A DNA stretch of 20,507 nt, from IMG/VR virus record IMGVR_UViG_3300044547_000234, positions 1 to 20,507 of that record. The stretch is one strand, 5' to 3'. Positions 6,423 through 13,946 of this stretch are shown here, piece by piece. The stretch comes from a virus. The notes beneath the pieces are model-generated. The model was not told the DNA's origin, did not search any database, and saw nothing but the letters and a program-made list of their open reading frames with translations. Both the position numbers and the translations under genes were made by a program. The number at the start of each line of letters is the position of its first letter. Positions within the stretch are counted from its first letter, which is position 1.

Positions 6423-8399
6423 ATGGACTTAAAAGAATTACATTCATTCAAAATGTCAGATGCGGTGACATTTCACGATAACCTCAATAGTAAATTATTT
6501 CGTGGGCAACATCTACAACCTGAAGTAGAACTACAATTAAAAACTATAGCACAAGACTTCCTGCAGGAAATGGGTATACATGATTTGGATGTACGTGATA
6601 TCACCGTTTCTGGAAGTAATGCAGCCTATAGCTATACAGACCATAGCGATTTAGATTTACATATCTTAGTCAATATGAAAGATTTACCGGATGATGACGT
6701 ATACCGTGAATTCTTCAAAGCTAAAAAAGATTTATACAATGATTCACATGATATAACTATCAATGGAATTCCAGTAGAATTATATATACAGGATGCGTCA
6801 GAACCTGTAACTAGCTTAGGTGAATATAGTGTGAAAGATAAAAAATGGTTGCGTTTGCCAACTAAGCGTAGAGCTAACTTTGATCAAACAGCTACTAAAG
6901 CAAAATATATAAAACTATTGGATATTATTGATACAGCATTACATTCTGATAATATGGGTAAAGTTAATAAAGTATTGAAGAAGATTACGCAATATCGTCA
7001 AGCTGGATTAGATAAAGGTGGTGAGTTTGGTCCTGAAAATCTAGCATATAAAGCATTACGTAGCAGGGGCTATATTACAAAACTATATGATTTACGTGAT
7101 AGATTACATAGCAAACATTTAAGTTTGAATGGTATGTATTCTAATGTAAATGAAGCTGTTACTGATAATTATCTATATCACGCTACAATGCCTGCAGGCA
7201 TAATGCGTATACTGCGTACAGGTATAATTAAAGCAACTGATCGCCCACAACCATCTACTAAATCAAAAACACAATACCCTACAATTAGTACAACTAGGTC
7301 AAAACAATATGCAGAATCAAACGATTTTGTAGATTTCTTAAACTTAACTAAAGATGGCAATTCAGTTATATTAGTATTTGACCGTACTACCGTTGCTAAT
7401 CATTACAAAATGTTTAGTACAAGTCAAGGTACACAAACTGTAGGTGACGAATATGAAGAAGTAATTGTTGCCCCTAAAGGATCAATGCCAATCAAAGGAA
7501 CATTAAAGGGATTCTATTTCAACCCTAGACGCACAGAAGAAATAGAAGGATATAAAGATATACCTTGGTTCAACGAGTTATTGACCAGTCCATATTATAT
7601 AGGACCAAAACAAGGTGTGGCGGAAGGCTTGGATGAAGCAGTGGGTGGCAATTATTTGTATCACGCTACAAGTGCGAGTGGTCTTAAAGGAATGCTATCG
7701 TCTGGTAGTATTCGATCAGCAACTGGTCCACAGTCAGCAACCTCGGCTCAGACCAAACTGCCTACAGTAAGCGTGACTAGAGATTGGGGATATGCTAGTG
7801 GATCAAATGCATCCAAACAAATGGCCGAAATTGGCAGAGATGCAATACTAGTGTTGGATCGCAATACAATTGAAAGTAATTTTAAGACCTTAGGTACAAG
7901 TCAAAGCACTAACATTAAAGGGTTGTCATTCAATCCATACCTTAAGAAAAATGGCGAAGCACGGTCACAGAACACAGATCCAATGGCAAGAGCAAATGCA
8001 AAGGCCAAAATGAAATATGCTGAACCTACTGCCAAAGCAGGTGGAGAATTTGAAGAAGCAGTAGTTGTCCCAAAAGGTGCATTGCCTTTAAAAGTAACAA
8101 TGGTTGGATTTTGGATTAATCCTAAAAGCGAACTGACAAAAGATCCTGTCATTATGAATGATCCTCGTAGATTGGATATGGTAAGACCTAATCAATTTGT
8201 AAAAGCAAAACAAAATCAAGATGTGGCGGAAGCATCAGGTTATATCCCTAGTGAAAAACAGAAAAATGACCCTCGTTTTAGTACAGCACTAACAGTAGAT
8301 ATTAAGCCCGACAGTATCAAAAAGAACGCAAAAGCATTCTATTGGAATACTAGTAGAGCAGGTATTCCTCCAACAGCAAAGCCATCAGGCAAAATCTAA
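6423..8399 (+). CDS. Nucleotidyltransferase plus tandem ADP-ribosyltransferase-like domains, 658 aa
   Basis: Residues 1-240 are a polymerase-beta-type nucleotidyltransferase domain: GSNAAYSYTDHSDLDLHI with the metal pair D76 and D78. Two copies of an ART-like domain follow (about 245-401 and 402-603). Each opens with NYLYHAT, has a T-(I/V)-S-x-T-R strand, an ILV(F/L)DR strand, an (Y/F)-E-E turn before VVxPKG-type residues, and ends GFxxNP. The H/S-T/E-E arrangement resembles the ADP-ribosyltransferase fold, but the exact class is inference. Junctions carry VNEA (E244), GVAEG (E401), LDEA (E405) and VAEA (E603), matching a prohead-protease-like rule. A 55-residue tail ends the protein. T4 Alt is a packaged ART, which makes an injected role plausible. 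No Shine-Dalgarno precedes the ATG. Confidence 0.75.
   Translation: MDLKELHSFKMSDAVTFHDNLNSKLFRGQHLQPEVELQLKTIAQDFLQEMGIHDLDVRDITVSGSNAAYSYTDHSDLDLHILVNMKDLPDDDVYREFFKAKKDLYNDSHDITINGIPVELYIQDASEPVTSLGEYSVKDKKWLRLPTKRRANFDQTATKAKYIKLLDIIDTALHSDNMGKVNKVLKKITQYRQAGLDKGGEFGPENLAYKALRSRGYITKLYDLRDRLHSKHLSLNGMYSNVNEAVTDNYLYHATMPAGIMRILRTGIIKATDRPQPSTKSKTQYPTISTTRSKQYAESNDFVDFLNLTKDGNSVILVFDRTTVANHYKMFSTSQGTQTVGDEYEEVIVAPKGSMPIKGTLKGFYFNPRRTEEIEGYKDIPWFNELLTSPYYIGPKQGVAEGLDEAVGGNYLYHATSASGLKGMLSSGSIRSATGPQSATSAQTKLPTVSVTRDWGYASGSNASKQMAEIGRDAILVLDRNTIESNFKTLGTSQSTNIKGLSFNPYLKKNGEARSQNTDPMARANAKAKMKYAEPTAKAGGEFEEAVVVPKGALPLKVTMVGFWINPKSELTKDPVIMNDPRRLDMVRPNQFVKAKQNQDVAEASGYIPSEKQKNDPRFSTALTVDIKPDSIKKNAKAFYWNTSRAGIPPTAKPSGKI
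7155..7625 (+). other. ART-like module A within the 658-aa protein
   Basis: Residues 245-401, bounded by VNE at 244 and VAE at 401. By hand count the stretch 7201-7320 has 42 G+C in 120 (35%), like its surroundings. Key residues are H253 in YHAT, the STTRS strand and the EYEEV turn near 343-347. Confidence 0.55.
7626..8231 (+). other. ART-like module B within the 658-aa protein
   Basis: Residues 402-603, between VAE (401) and VAE (603). It shares YHAT (H414), the SVTR strand and the FEEAVVVPKG turn with module A, but has an Ala/Lys-rich insertion of about 45 residues before the E-E turn. By hand count 7681-7800 has 58 G+C in 120 (48%), clearly above module A, so the pair may not be a simple local duplication. 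Confidence 0.55.
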
Positions 8400-8423
8400 T
8401 AAGTTTCCATATTATGGTATTTT

Positions 8424-8435
8424 GATAAATACACT
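8424..8435 (+). promoter_or_regulatory. Late-promoter-like motif GATAAATACACT
   Basis: The TAAATA core is at 8426-8431, 23 bases before the ATG at 8455. It shares 11 of 12 bases with the copies at 1427 and 6411. Confidence 0.65.
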
Positions 8436-8454
8436 AATAGTATGGGAATCCGTT

Positions 8455-9534
8455 ATGAAAATCAAACAAATCACTGAAAATACAACATCAGGCTCAATCG
8501 CTACAGTAGAAACCGCATTAGGTGGCACACAAAGTAGAGGAAATCCTAGTATATATGGTGGAAAGAAAGTAGGCTCACTATTCAAGGGTAAAAAGACTAA
8601 AGCCCCATATGCTAATAGCATTAATGAAGGTGCTGAACTTAGTGAAGCACAACTAGAAGAAGATGATGTTATTGTCGTTCCTGGACAAGGCCGTGGTCGT
8701 AAAAATGGATTTATTCCACATGGTAAAAGTCGTATAGACCACGAAGTTGAGATGGCACGTAGTGATTTATTCAGTGCCGCAAAGAATGCTCAACAAGTTT
8801 ATTCAATGATTAAAGATGTTAGTGAAGAAGAAGGACTTGATGGTTGGGTACAAGAAAAGATTATTAAAGCTAATGACTATCTAAACACAATACGTGAATA
8901 TTTAGAAGGTAAACAAGTTCAGGGTGTAAATGAAGGCGTTGCTGACATGCATAGTAATGAATTACTAAACACTGTTAGAGGTGCAATTAGAAAAGCAATT
9001 AAAGAAACAGGTGACCAATCATTGTCAAAAATCTTTGTTTGTTTACGAGATGCTAGACCAGCAAGTGAAGCATTAAAAAATATCACAAGTCCAAATTCTC
9101 TAGCAGAGGTAGATAATGCTTTGCAAGAAGTAGGTATTGACTTTGATGACCTCCTTGATTTTATCAATAAACAAGCAGAAAAATACGGTCGACAAGGTGT
9201 ATCAGAAGGCTCACAACGAGGTGATACACTAGTTACTGACTCATTAAAAATAATGCGTGGTCCAGAAGTAACTGATGCTATCAAGGCATTAAAGACCGTT
9301 CTAGGAGATAGAGAATACAATAGCCGTCGTGGTTTTTATAATTTCTATGTTAAACAAATAGTTGATAATTATGGTCAGCAAGGTATGAATGAAGGAGCTA
9401 AAGTGGACCGCATGGTTAAACATGTAGCACAATCAGAAAAAAAATTAGGCAAGAGTAAAGACAAAGCAGAAAACATTGCGTGGGCTACAGCTAACAAACG
9501 TGGCATGTTAAATAACAAGAATAAGAAAGCGTAA
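8455..9534 (+). CDS. Modular protein with capsid-targeting-like N-terminus and QGVxEG linkers, 359 aa
   Basis: The ATG at 8455 gives MKIKQITEN, resembling T4 internal-protein capsid-targeting peptides (phi-x-E); a TTG further upstream would run through the promoter motif. The protein is a string of modules separated by INEG (E58), LSEA (E64), GVNEG (E160), GVSEG (E251) and GMNEG (E313). They are a Gly/Lys-rich low-complexity stretch; a helical module of about 90 residues (HEVEMARSDLF to YLNTIREYLEG); a second helical module; a third with Asp-rich helices; and a basic helical tail with KVDRMVKHV and AENIAWATANKRG. Of these I recognise only a type seen repeatedly in aquatic T4-like phages, without known function. 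The downstream gene starts 2 bases after its stop. Confidence 0.72.
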   Translation: MKIKQITENTTSGSIATVETALGGTQSRGNPSIYGGKKVGSLFKGKKTKAPYANSINEGAELSEAQLEEDDVIVVPGQGRGRKNGFIPHGKSRIDHEVEMARSDLFSAAKNAQQVYSMIKDVSEEEGLDGWVQEKIIKANDYLNTIREYLEGKQVQGVNEGVADMHSNELLNTVRGAIRKAIKETGDQSLSKIFVCLRDARPASEALKNITSPNSLAEVDNALQEVGIDFDDLLDFINKQAEKYGRQGVSEGSQRGDTLVTDSLKIMRGPEVTDAIKALKTVLGDREYNSRRGFYNFYVKQIVDNYGQQGMNEGAKVDRMVKHVAQSEKKLGKSKDKAENIAWATANKRGMLNNKNKKA

Positions 9535-9535
9535 T

Positions 9536-12500
9536 ATGAGCAATATTCTTAAAGGTATATTAAACGAAGTCAGTCCGCATAACTATGACAGTGATTGGGA
9601 TTATCAGGATGCTCTAGCACGTAGTGGCAAATCACGTTCTAGTTATCGTTCACAAGAAGATGACACATCTGATGCTGATATTGAATACTCTAAAAAGATG
9701 TATCAACTAAGCCAAAAACAAAAACGTGATGCGGACCATGATAGATTAGCAACTGGTACAAATGAAGGTATAGATGATCCATGGGGAGATCAAGGTAACT
9801 TTGCAGGTGATAAGCCAGTTAATCTTGGTGGTGTATCTATTAAGAATATACAGACTGGTGACACAGTTAAGTATCTTGGACAACCATCAAAAGTAGTTGC
9901 TATGAGTAAGGATCGTAAACATTCTCGCATTACAATTACTAAGGGTATAGGTACTGTTACACAAGATGTATTAACAAGTGATTTACAGCAACTAGGTCAA
10001 GGTAAAACAATAGAAGAAGATAACACCAATAGAATGAAAATGGATGATTATTACAATTTAGCTGACGCTATTCAGGAAAAGCTTAGACAAGCAATTAAGA
10101 TGGGTAATAACGAACTTGTAGATAAATTATCCAAAGAACGTGCTGACTTAGATGCACGTGTTAAAAAATATGGCTTGATGCCAGAATCACAACTAGATGA
10201 AATCTCTAATGAGAAGTTAAGTCAATACAAGACAGCGGCGGCATTAGATGCAGGTAAAGCTGATAAGGAAGGTGACTACAAACGTGGTGATAAACGTTTC
10301 AGTGGTATTGTTAAAGCAACTAAGAAACAGTTTGCAAACGATACAAAGAAGTCTGGTATCAGTCAAGGTATAAATGAATTTTCCCCTATTAAACCACCTA
10401 CTGCCGGGGCATTTGGTGGCAATAAAGATTATGGTCAGCCCACCAGTTCACGTTACTTGGGCAACAACAAGTTTGTGGTAGGAACTACCAACAATTATGT
10501 GTTGACCGCAACTGTGGACAAATGGGGCCTGGAATGGGACGAGGACGATGAAATATGGTTCTTGGACAGTCCTGGTGCTGTGTACATTGCTGATGCTACT
10601 GAAGGTGAAATAGAATTACCTGCTCCACAAGAACAAAGAAATCAAATACACGATTTGGTAAGTGATTATCTTAACGCTAGAAATTCTGCCGACTTACAAA
10701 AGGTAGCCGCATATTTTGGTCATAGTCCTGATGGTGAAATGGCAACAAATGAAGCTGTTTCAGGAAATAGATTTAACAGTAAACAAGAAGTTATTAATCA
10801 TTTTGTTAAAAACGGTAAAAGTGCGGCAGCAGGCGCAGCGGCATGGGAACGTGGTTATAGAGGTTCATCTAAAAAACCAATAGAGTTAAAAAAACCACCA
10901 CAAAGAAGTTACCATGATGATTTGGATGATAAACGCTATTCATCAACATTTGAAAACTTAGGTGATCAATTAAAATCTAAATCATTAGAAGCATTAACAC
11001 AACTTAAACAACAAATTGAACAAAAACGTATGGATGATTTAGCTCAATGGGAACAAGATTTTAGAAATAATGTTGCTAGTAAGATGAGAAGTCAACCGAT
11101 ACGTTCACCAGAAGCAACACCAGTTGCACAACCTGGTGAAAAGCATTCTATATTAAAAGCTAGATTATCACAATTAAATAATGCTATACAAAAGCAACAA
11201 CTATTAGATAAGTTAATTGATAGAATAGAACGTAAAGGTTTGTTAACTCCTGCAATGCAGAATGATACCGATACTAGTATGCACGTTAAGTATGGTGCAA
11301 AAGATAACTATCAATCATTGAATAAAAAATTAGACAATGCTATTTCAATGTTACAGGATAGATTGTATATACGTAAAAAGTCAGGTTTGAAAGAAGGACA
11401 TGATGAGCGTGATGAATATGATAATCCTAGACAAGGTAGAGATTATGGCAAGGGAAATCTATTTGTAGATCCAGGTTCAAATGAATTTGAAAAAAATGTA
11501 CCAGTCAGTGTACCCGGTGGACCACGTGGCGCACCAAAAAATCTTAAAGGTATTTCAAAAGCATTACCCGCTGATGCATTTGGTCGTACAACAGGTAAAA
11601 TACCTGCAGGTAAACCCGGCAAAGTTCACAGTAAGATGAGCAATACAGATGAAGTTGATGAAGGTTGGAGTCAAAAATATAAATCTAGTATCAACTGTAG
11701 TCATCCTAAAGGCTTTAGTCAAAAAGCTCATTGTGCTGGTAAGAAAAAACACAATGAAAGTATTGACAATGTTATGGAGATGACATGTCCTGATTGTGGT
11801 ATGTGTGAAACTCATGTAGACCATACTAATTTAGAAGAAGCATGTTGGAAAGGTTATCACAAAGAAGGTATGAAAACCATGTTTGGAAAACAATATCCAG
11901 ACTGTAGAAAGAATAAAAAGAAAACTAACGAAGAACAACTAGATGAAAAATGTTGGGACACACATAAACAAGTAGGTATGAAAAATAAAGGTGGACGAAT
12001 GGTCCCTAAATGTGTGCCTAAAGAAAGTATAGCGGAAGGCATGCCGTCTGACAATGACATGGGTTCTACTACTGGTGGTGCTAAAATGACATTAGGTCAA
12101 TGGAAACAAATGTGGATGAAGAAAATGCCAAACGCTGACTTTGCCGCAATGTTTAGATCACCTCCTAATATGCGAGGTAGTGCTATAGCATACTTTGATG
12201 GTTGGGTAAACAACCCTGATGCTAGATGGGATCCGCAACAAGGTGTAACGGAAGAAAAATGTCCACATTGTAATGGTCCAATGTTCAGTGAAATGATAAT
12301 GAACGAAAAGAAAGATGCTTGTTACTATAAAGTAAAGAGCCGTTACAAAGTGTGGCCAAGTGCCTATGCTAGTGGTGCATTAGTTAAGTGTCGTAATAAA
12401 GGTGCAAGCAACTGGGGCAATGGTGGAAAGAAAAATGAAAGCTCTATACTAGAAGGTATTGAACAAGCGGACGAAAGTTTGCACGATTGGTTCAATAAAG

Positions 12501-12715
12501 AAAAATGGGTTCGCATGGATACTAAAGGGAAGATTAAAGGTCCATGTGCTAGAGAACCAGGAGAAGGTAAACCAAAATGCTTGCCACAAAGTAAAGCACA
12601 TAGTCTAGGTAAAAAGGGTCGTGCTAGTGCCGCTCAACGTAAGCGTAGAGAAGATCCTAATCCAGAGCGTAGTGGTAAAGCTATCAATGTTGATACAAAG
12701 AAAAATAAAGGCTAA
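9536..12715 (+). CDS. Giant modular, Cys-rich mosaic protein, 1059 aa
   Basis: It begins MSNILKGILNEV, again a short segment ending phi-x-E (E11). At least ten more phi-x-E sites fall at apparent module borders: TNEG (E77), LDEI (E222), GINEF (E281), TNEA (E406), LKEG (E620), VDEG (E709), LDEK (E804), IAEG (E834), GVTEE (E906) and ILEG (E973). Visible modules include helical stretches, a small acidic domain (about 282-406) with unusual base composition, a Cys module (C751, C754, C757), two CW-x18-C units (770-826), a CPHC start at 909, a YKVWPSAYASGALVKCR module near 935-950 resembling the DUF5872 type, and a basic C-terminal domain (about 978-1059). No enzyme motif is clear. It could be a polyprotein of small injected proteins or a long virion component. 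Confidence 0.72.
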   Translation: MSNILKGILNEVSPHNYDSDWDYQDALARSGKSRSSYRSQEDDTSDADIEYSKKMYQLSQKQKRDADHDRLATGTNEGIDDPWGDQGNFAGDKPVNLGGVSIKNIQTGDTVKYLGQPSKVVAMSKDRKHSRITITKGIGTVTQDVLTSDLQQLGQGKTIEEDNTNRMKMDDYYNLADAIQEKLRQAIKMGNNELVDKLSKERADLDARVKKYGLMPESQLDEISNEKLSQYKTAAALDAGKADKEGDYKRGDKRFSGIVKATKKQFANDTKKSGISQGINEFSPIKPPTAGAFGGNKDYGQPTSSRYLGNNKFVVGTTNNYVLTATVDKWGLEWDEDDEIWFLDSPGAVYIADATEGEIELPAPQEQRNQIHDLVSDYLNARNSADLQKVAAYFGHSPDGEMATNEAVSGNRFNSKQEVINHFVKNGKSAAAGAAAWERGYRGSSKKPIELKKPPQRSYHDDLDDKRYSSTFENLGDQLKSKSLEALTQLKQQIEQKRMDDLAQWEQDFRNNVASKMRSQPIRSPEATPVAQPGEKHSILKARLSQLNNAIQKQQLLDKLIDRIERKGLLTPAMQNDTDTSMHVKYGAKDNYQSLNKKLDNAISMLQDRLYIRKKSGLKEGHDERDEYDNPRQGRDYGKGNLFVDPGSNEFEKNVPVSVPGGPRGAPKNLKGISKALPADAFGRTTGKIPAGKPGKVHSKMSNTDEVDEGWSQKYKSSINCSHPKGFSQKAHCAGKKKHNESIDNVMEMTCPDCGMCETHVDHTNLEEACWKGYHKEGMKTMFGKQYPDCRKNKKKTNEEQLDEKCWDTHKQVGMKNKGGRMVPKCVPKESIAEGMPSDNDMGSTTGGAKMTLGQWKQMWMKKMPNADFAAMFRSPPNMRGSAIAYFDGWVNNPDARWDPQQGVTEEKCPHCNGPMFSEMIMNEKKDACYYKVKSRYKVWPSAYASGALVKCRNKGASNWGNGGKKNESSILEGIEQADESLHDWFNKEKWVRMDTKGKIKGPCAREPGEGKPKCLPQSKAHSLGKKGRASAAQRKRREDPNPERSGKAINVDTKKNKG
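10379..10753 (+). other. Base-composition-anomalous module in the 1059-aa protein
   Basis: This covers residues 282-406, from just after GINE to TNE. By hand count 10441-10560 has 56 G+C in 120 (47%), against 35 in 120 (29%) at 10861-10980. Codon choice also shifts toward C/G-ending codons (GAC, AAC, CTG, GTG). The protein segment is a small acidic domain with WGLEWDEDDEIWFLDSPG. This points to a separately acquired module. Confidence 0.6.
11840..12025 (+). repeat. Tandem CW-(H)-GMK-C modules
   Basis: Two units start with Cys-Trp (C770-W771 and C806-W807), contain a His-Lys pair (H775, H810) and GMK (778-780, 814-816), and end with Cys exactly 20 residues after the first (C790, C826). A phi-x-E-like site (LDEK) separates them. 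The spacing suggests a small metal- or disulfide-stabilised unit present twice. Confidence 0.65.
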
Positions 12716-12717
12716 TA

Positions 12718-13158
12718 ATGTTATCAGATAATTTAAAAGTACTATTAGCTAGTACACAAAGTTTTGCTATTAAAACACAAAACTTCCATTGGAATGTGGA
12801 GGGAAGTAACTTTCCACAATATCACGACTTCTTTAATACATTGTATGAAGATGTAAATGCTACTATTGATCCTATCGCTGAATATATTAGAATTCTAGGT
12901 CAATATACTCCTGGCAGTTTGTCACGTTATACTGAACTAAGTATTATACAAGACCAAACTAAAGTTCCAAGAGCAGAACTTATGTTTGTTGAGTTACTAC
13001 AAAATTGTGAAACAATGACAGAACTTGTTGTTGCTATGTTTGACGAAGCTACAAATGAACGTCAACAAGGTATTGCTAACTACATGGCTGAGTTACAAGA
13101 CTTATACGGCAAGAAAGCATGGTTCATTCGTTCTACATTAAAAAGAGAACGTGAGTAA
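12718..13158 (+). CDS. dps: Dps-family ferritin-like protein, 146 aa
   Basis: The four-helix-bundle signature NFHWNVEGSNF is present, and the inter-subunit ferroxidase residues are all in place: H24, H36, D51 and E55. Their spacing (12, 15 and 4 residues) is identical to that of H51, H63, D78 and E82 in E. coli Dps. Dps oligomers oxidise Fe(II) with peroxide, store iron and can bind and protect DNA. The length is short for Dps (E. coli 167 aa) because it lacks the basic N-terminal tail. It starts 2 bases after the modular-protein gene and overlaps the next start (TAATG). It could protect phage DNA from oxidative damage or be packaged; it has no obvious capsid-targeting N-terminus. Confidence 0.9.
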   Translation: MLSDNLKVLLASTQSFAIKTQNFHWNVEGSNFPQYHDFFNTLYEDVNATIDPIAEYIRILGQYTPGSLSRYTELSIIQDQTKVPRAELMFVELLQNCETMTELVVAMFDEATNERQQGIANYMAELQDLYGKKAWFIRSTLKRERE

Positions 13159-13406
13159 TGAGAGCAACAGAATTTATCACTGAGCAAGCTAATCCTAAAA
13201 TAGATTTGACACCAAACTATCCTAACTACGAAGTATTAGTAGGAGAGTTTATTGGCATGAGAAAGAATAGAGCAAGATTCTTAATTATAGCATCTGAACT
13301 TAAGCCAGGTGTACGTGAGACAGATAAGATATTTAGAGCAAAAACAACTAATACACCAATCAGTGTTGAGATTAGTAAAGTAAAAAATAGAACAGTAGTA
13401 GGATAA
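13158..13406 (+). CDS. Small basic protein with capsid-targeting-like N-terminus, 82 aa
   Basis: It begins MRATEFITEQ, closely similar to the start of the gene at 13947 (MRAIELYES) and to T4 internal-protein signals with a phi-x-E site (E9). The remainder is a compact module with NYEVLVGEFIGMRKNRARF and ends SVEISKVKNRTVVG, which looks like a small RNA-binding or OB-like beta domain. Function is unknown. Its start overlaps the Dps stop codon (TAATG), so it is coupled to Dps. Confidence 0.68.
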   Translation: MRATEFITEQANPKIDLTPNYPNYEVLVGEFIGMRKNRARFLIIASELKPGVRETDKIFRAKTTNTPISVEISKVKNRTVVG

Positions 13407-13408
13407 AC

Positions 13409-13849
13409 ATGAAAAAAATATTAATAGCAATAACACTAACATTAACAACTATGGTAGCATTTGCACAAAAACAAAAGCCAATGAATATATATGATTTTCC
13501 AATCACTAGAGTTATTGACGGAGATACTGTAGCATTTCAAGCAACATTCTTACCCCCACCATTAAAACAAGAACTAAGTATTCGTGTATTTGGTGTTGAC
13601 ACACCTGAAAAAGGTCATAGAGCCCAATGTCCAAGTGAAGACCAACGTGGTCAGGCTGCTTCAGCTTTCACTAAAAATGCTATAGCTAAAGCACAGAAAC
13701 GTCAAGTAGCTATTGCTGATTGGGATAAGTATGGTGGACGTGTATTGGGTGACATATTACTTGATGGACAAAGTTTAAGAATGATGTTAATACAGAATGG
13801 ATTTGCAAGAGAATACTACGGAGAAGCTAAAACTTCTTGGTGTAACTAA
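13409..13849 (+). CDS. Secreted staphylococcal-type nuclease (SNase/thermonuclease family), 146 aa
   Basis: Residues 1-19 form a typical signal peptide (MKKILIAITLTLTTMVAFA) with an A-F-A cleavage site before Q20. The mature part has the SNase active site: RVIDGDTV near the start, RVFGVDTPEKG with R59, D64 and E67, and DKYGGRVLGD with R111, equivalent to R35, D40, E43 and R87 of the S. aureus enzyme. SNases cut DNA and RNA with Ca2+. A C-terminal Cys is present. It likely acts in the periplasm or outside the cell, where it might degrade host or competitor nucleic acid. It starts 2 bases after the previous stop. Confidence 0.9.
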   Translation: MKKILIAITLTLTTMVAFAQKQKPMNIYDFPITRVIDGDTVAFQATFLPPPLKQELSIRVFGVDTPEKGHRAQCPSEDQRGQAASAFTKNAIAKAQKRQVAIADWDKYGGRVLGDILLDGQSLRMMLIQNGFAREYYGEAKTSWCN

Positions 13850-13850
13850 C

Positions 13851-13925
13851 ACCCTTAGGACCGTAACTTAGTTACGAGGGTAGGCGGCTTCTGCCTTAAG
13901 TTATCCAATTCGCTACTGGACCTTA
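13851..13925 (+). ncRNA. Structured intergenic RNA candidate with three hairpins
   Basis: The gap between the nuclease and the next gene holds strong inverted repeats. CGTAAC (13862-13867) and GTTACG (13871-13876) form a perfect 6-bp stem with a TTA loop, enclosed by ACCCT (13851-13855) and AGGGT (13877-13881). AGGCGG/CTGCCT (13882-13887, 13891-13896) form a 6-bp stem with one G-U pair and a CTT loop. TCCA/TGGA (13904-13907, 13917-13920) make a short third stem. There is no T-tract after the stems, so a simple terminator is unlikely, and no complete tRNA cloverleaf fits. It could be a small RNA, an mRNA-processing or stability element, or a degenerate tRNA. Confidence 0.45.
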
Positions 13926-13933
13926 TAAGTGAG

Positions 13934-13945
13934 CATAAATACTAA
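13934..13945 (+). promoter_or_regulatory. Late-promoter-like motif CATAAATACTAA
   Basis: The TAAATA core (13936-13941) ends 5 bases before the ATG at 13947, with no Shine-Dalgarno between. It resembles the close-set copies before the genes at 4752 and 6423. Confidence 0.6.
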
Positions 13946-13946
13946 T

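Noticed and set aside
8422-8454. Upstream TTG start for the 359-aa protein, and similar early starts at 689, 2505 and 13929
   Set aside because: They read through the promoter motif or overlap the previous gene, and the downstream ATG gives the conserved type of N-terminus.
8919-9320. A 133-codon open frame on the minus strand
   Set aside because: It lies wholly inside the plus-strand modular gene, whose frame contains the recognisable linkers and modules; the minus-strand product has no coherent domain or ribosome binding site.
13851-13925. tRNA gene
   Set aside because: No acceptor-stem pairing, T-loop TTCRANN or T33-anticodon arrangement could be fitted on either strand.
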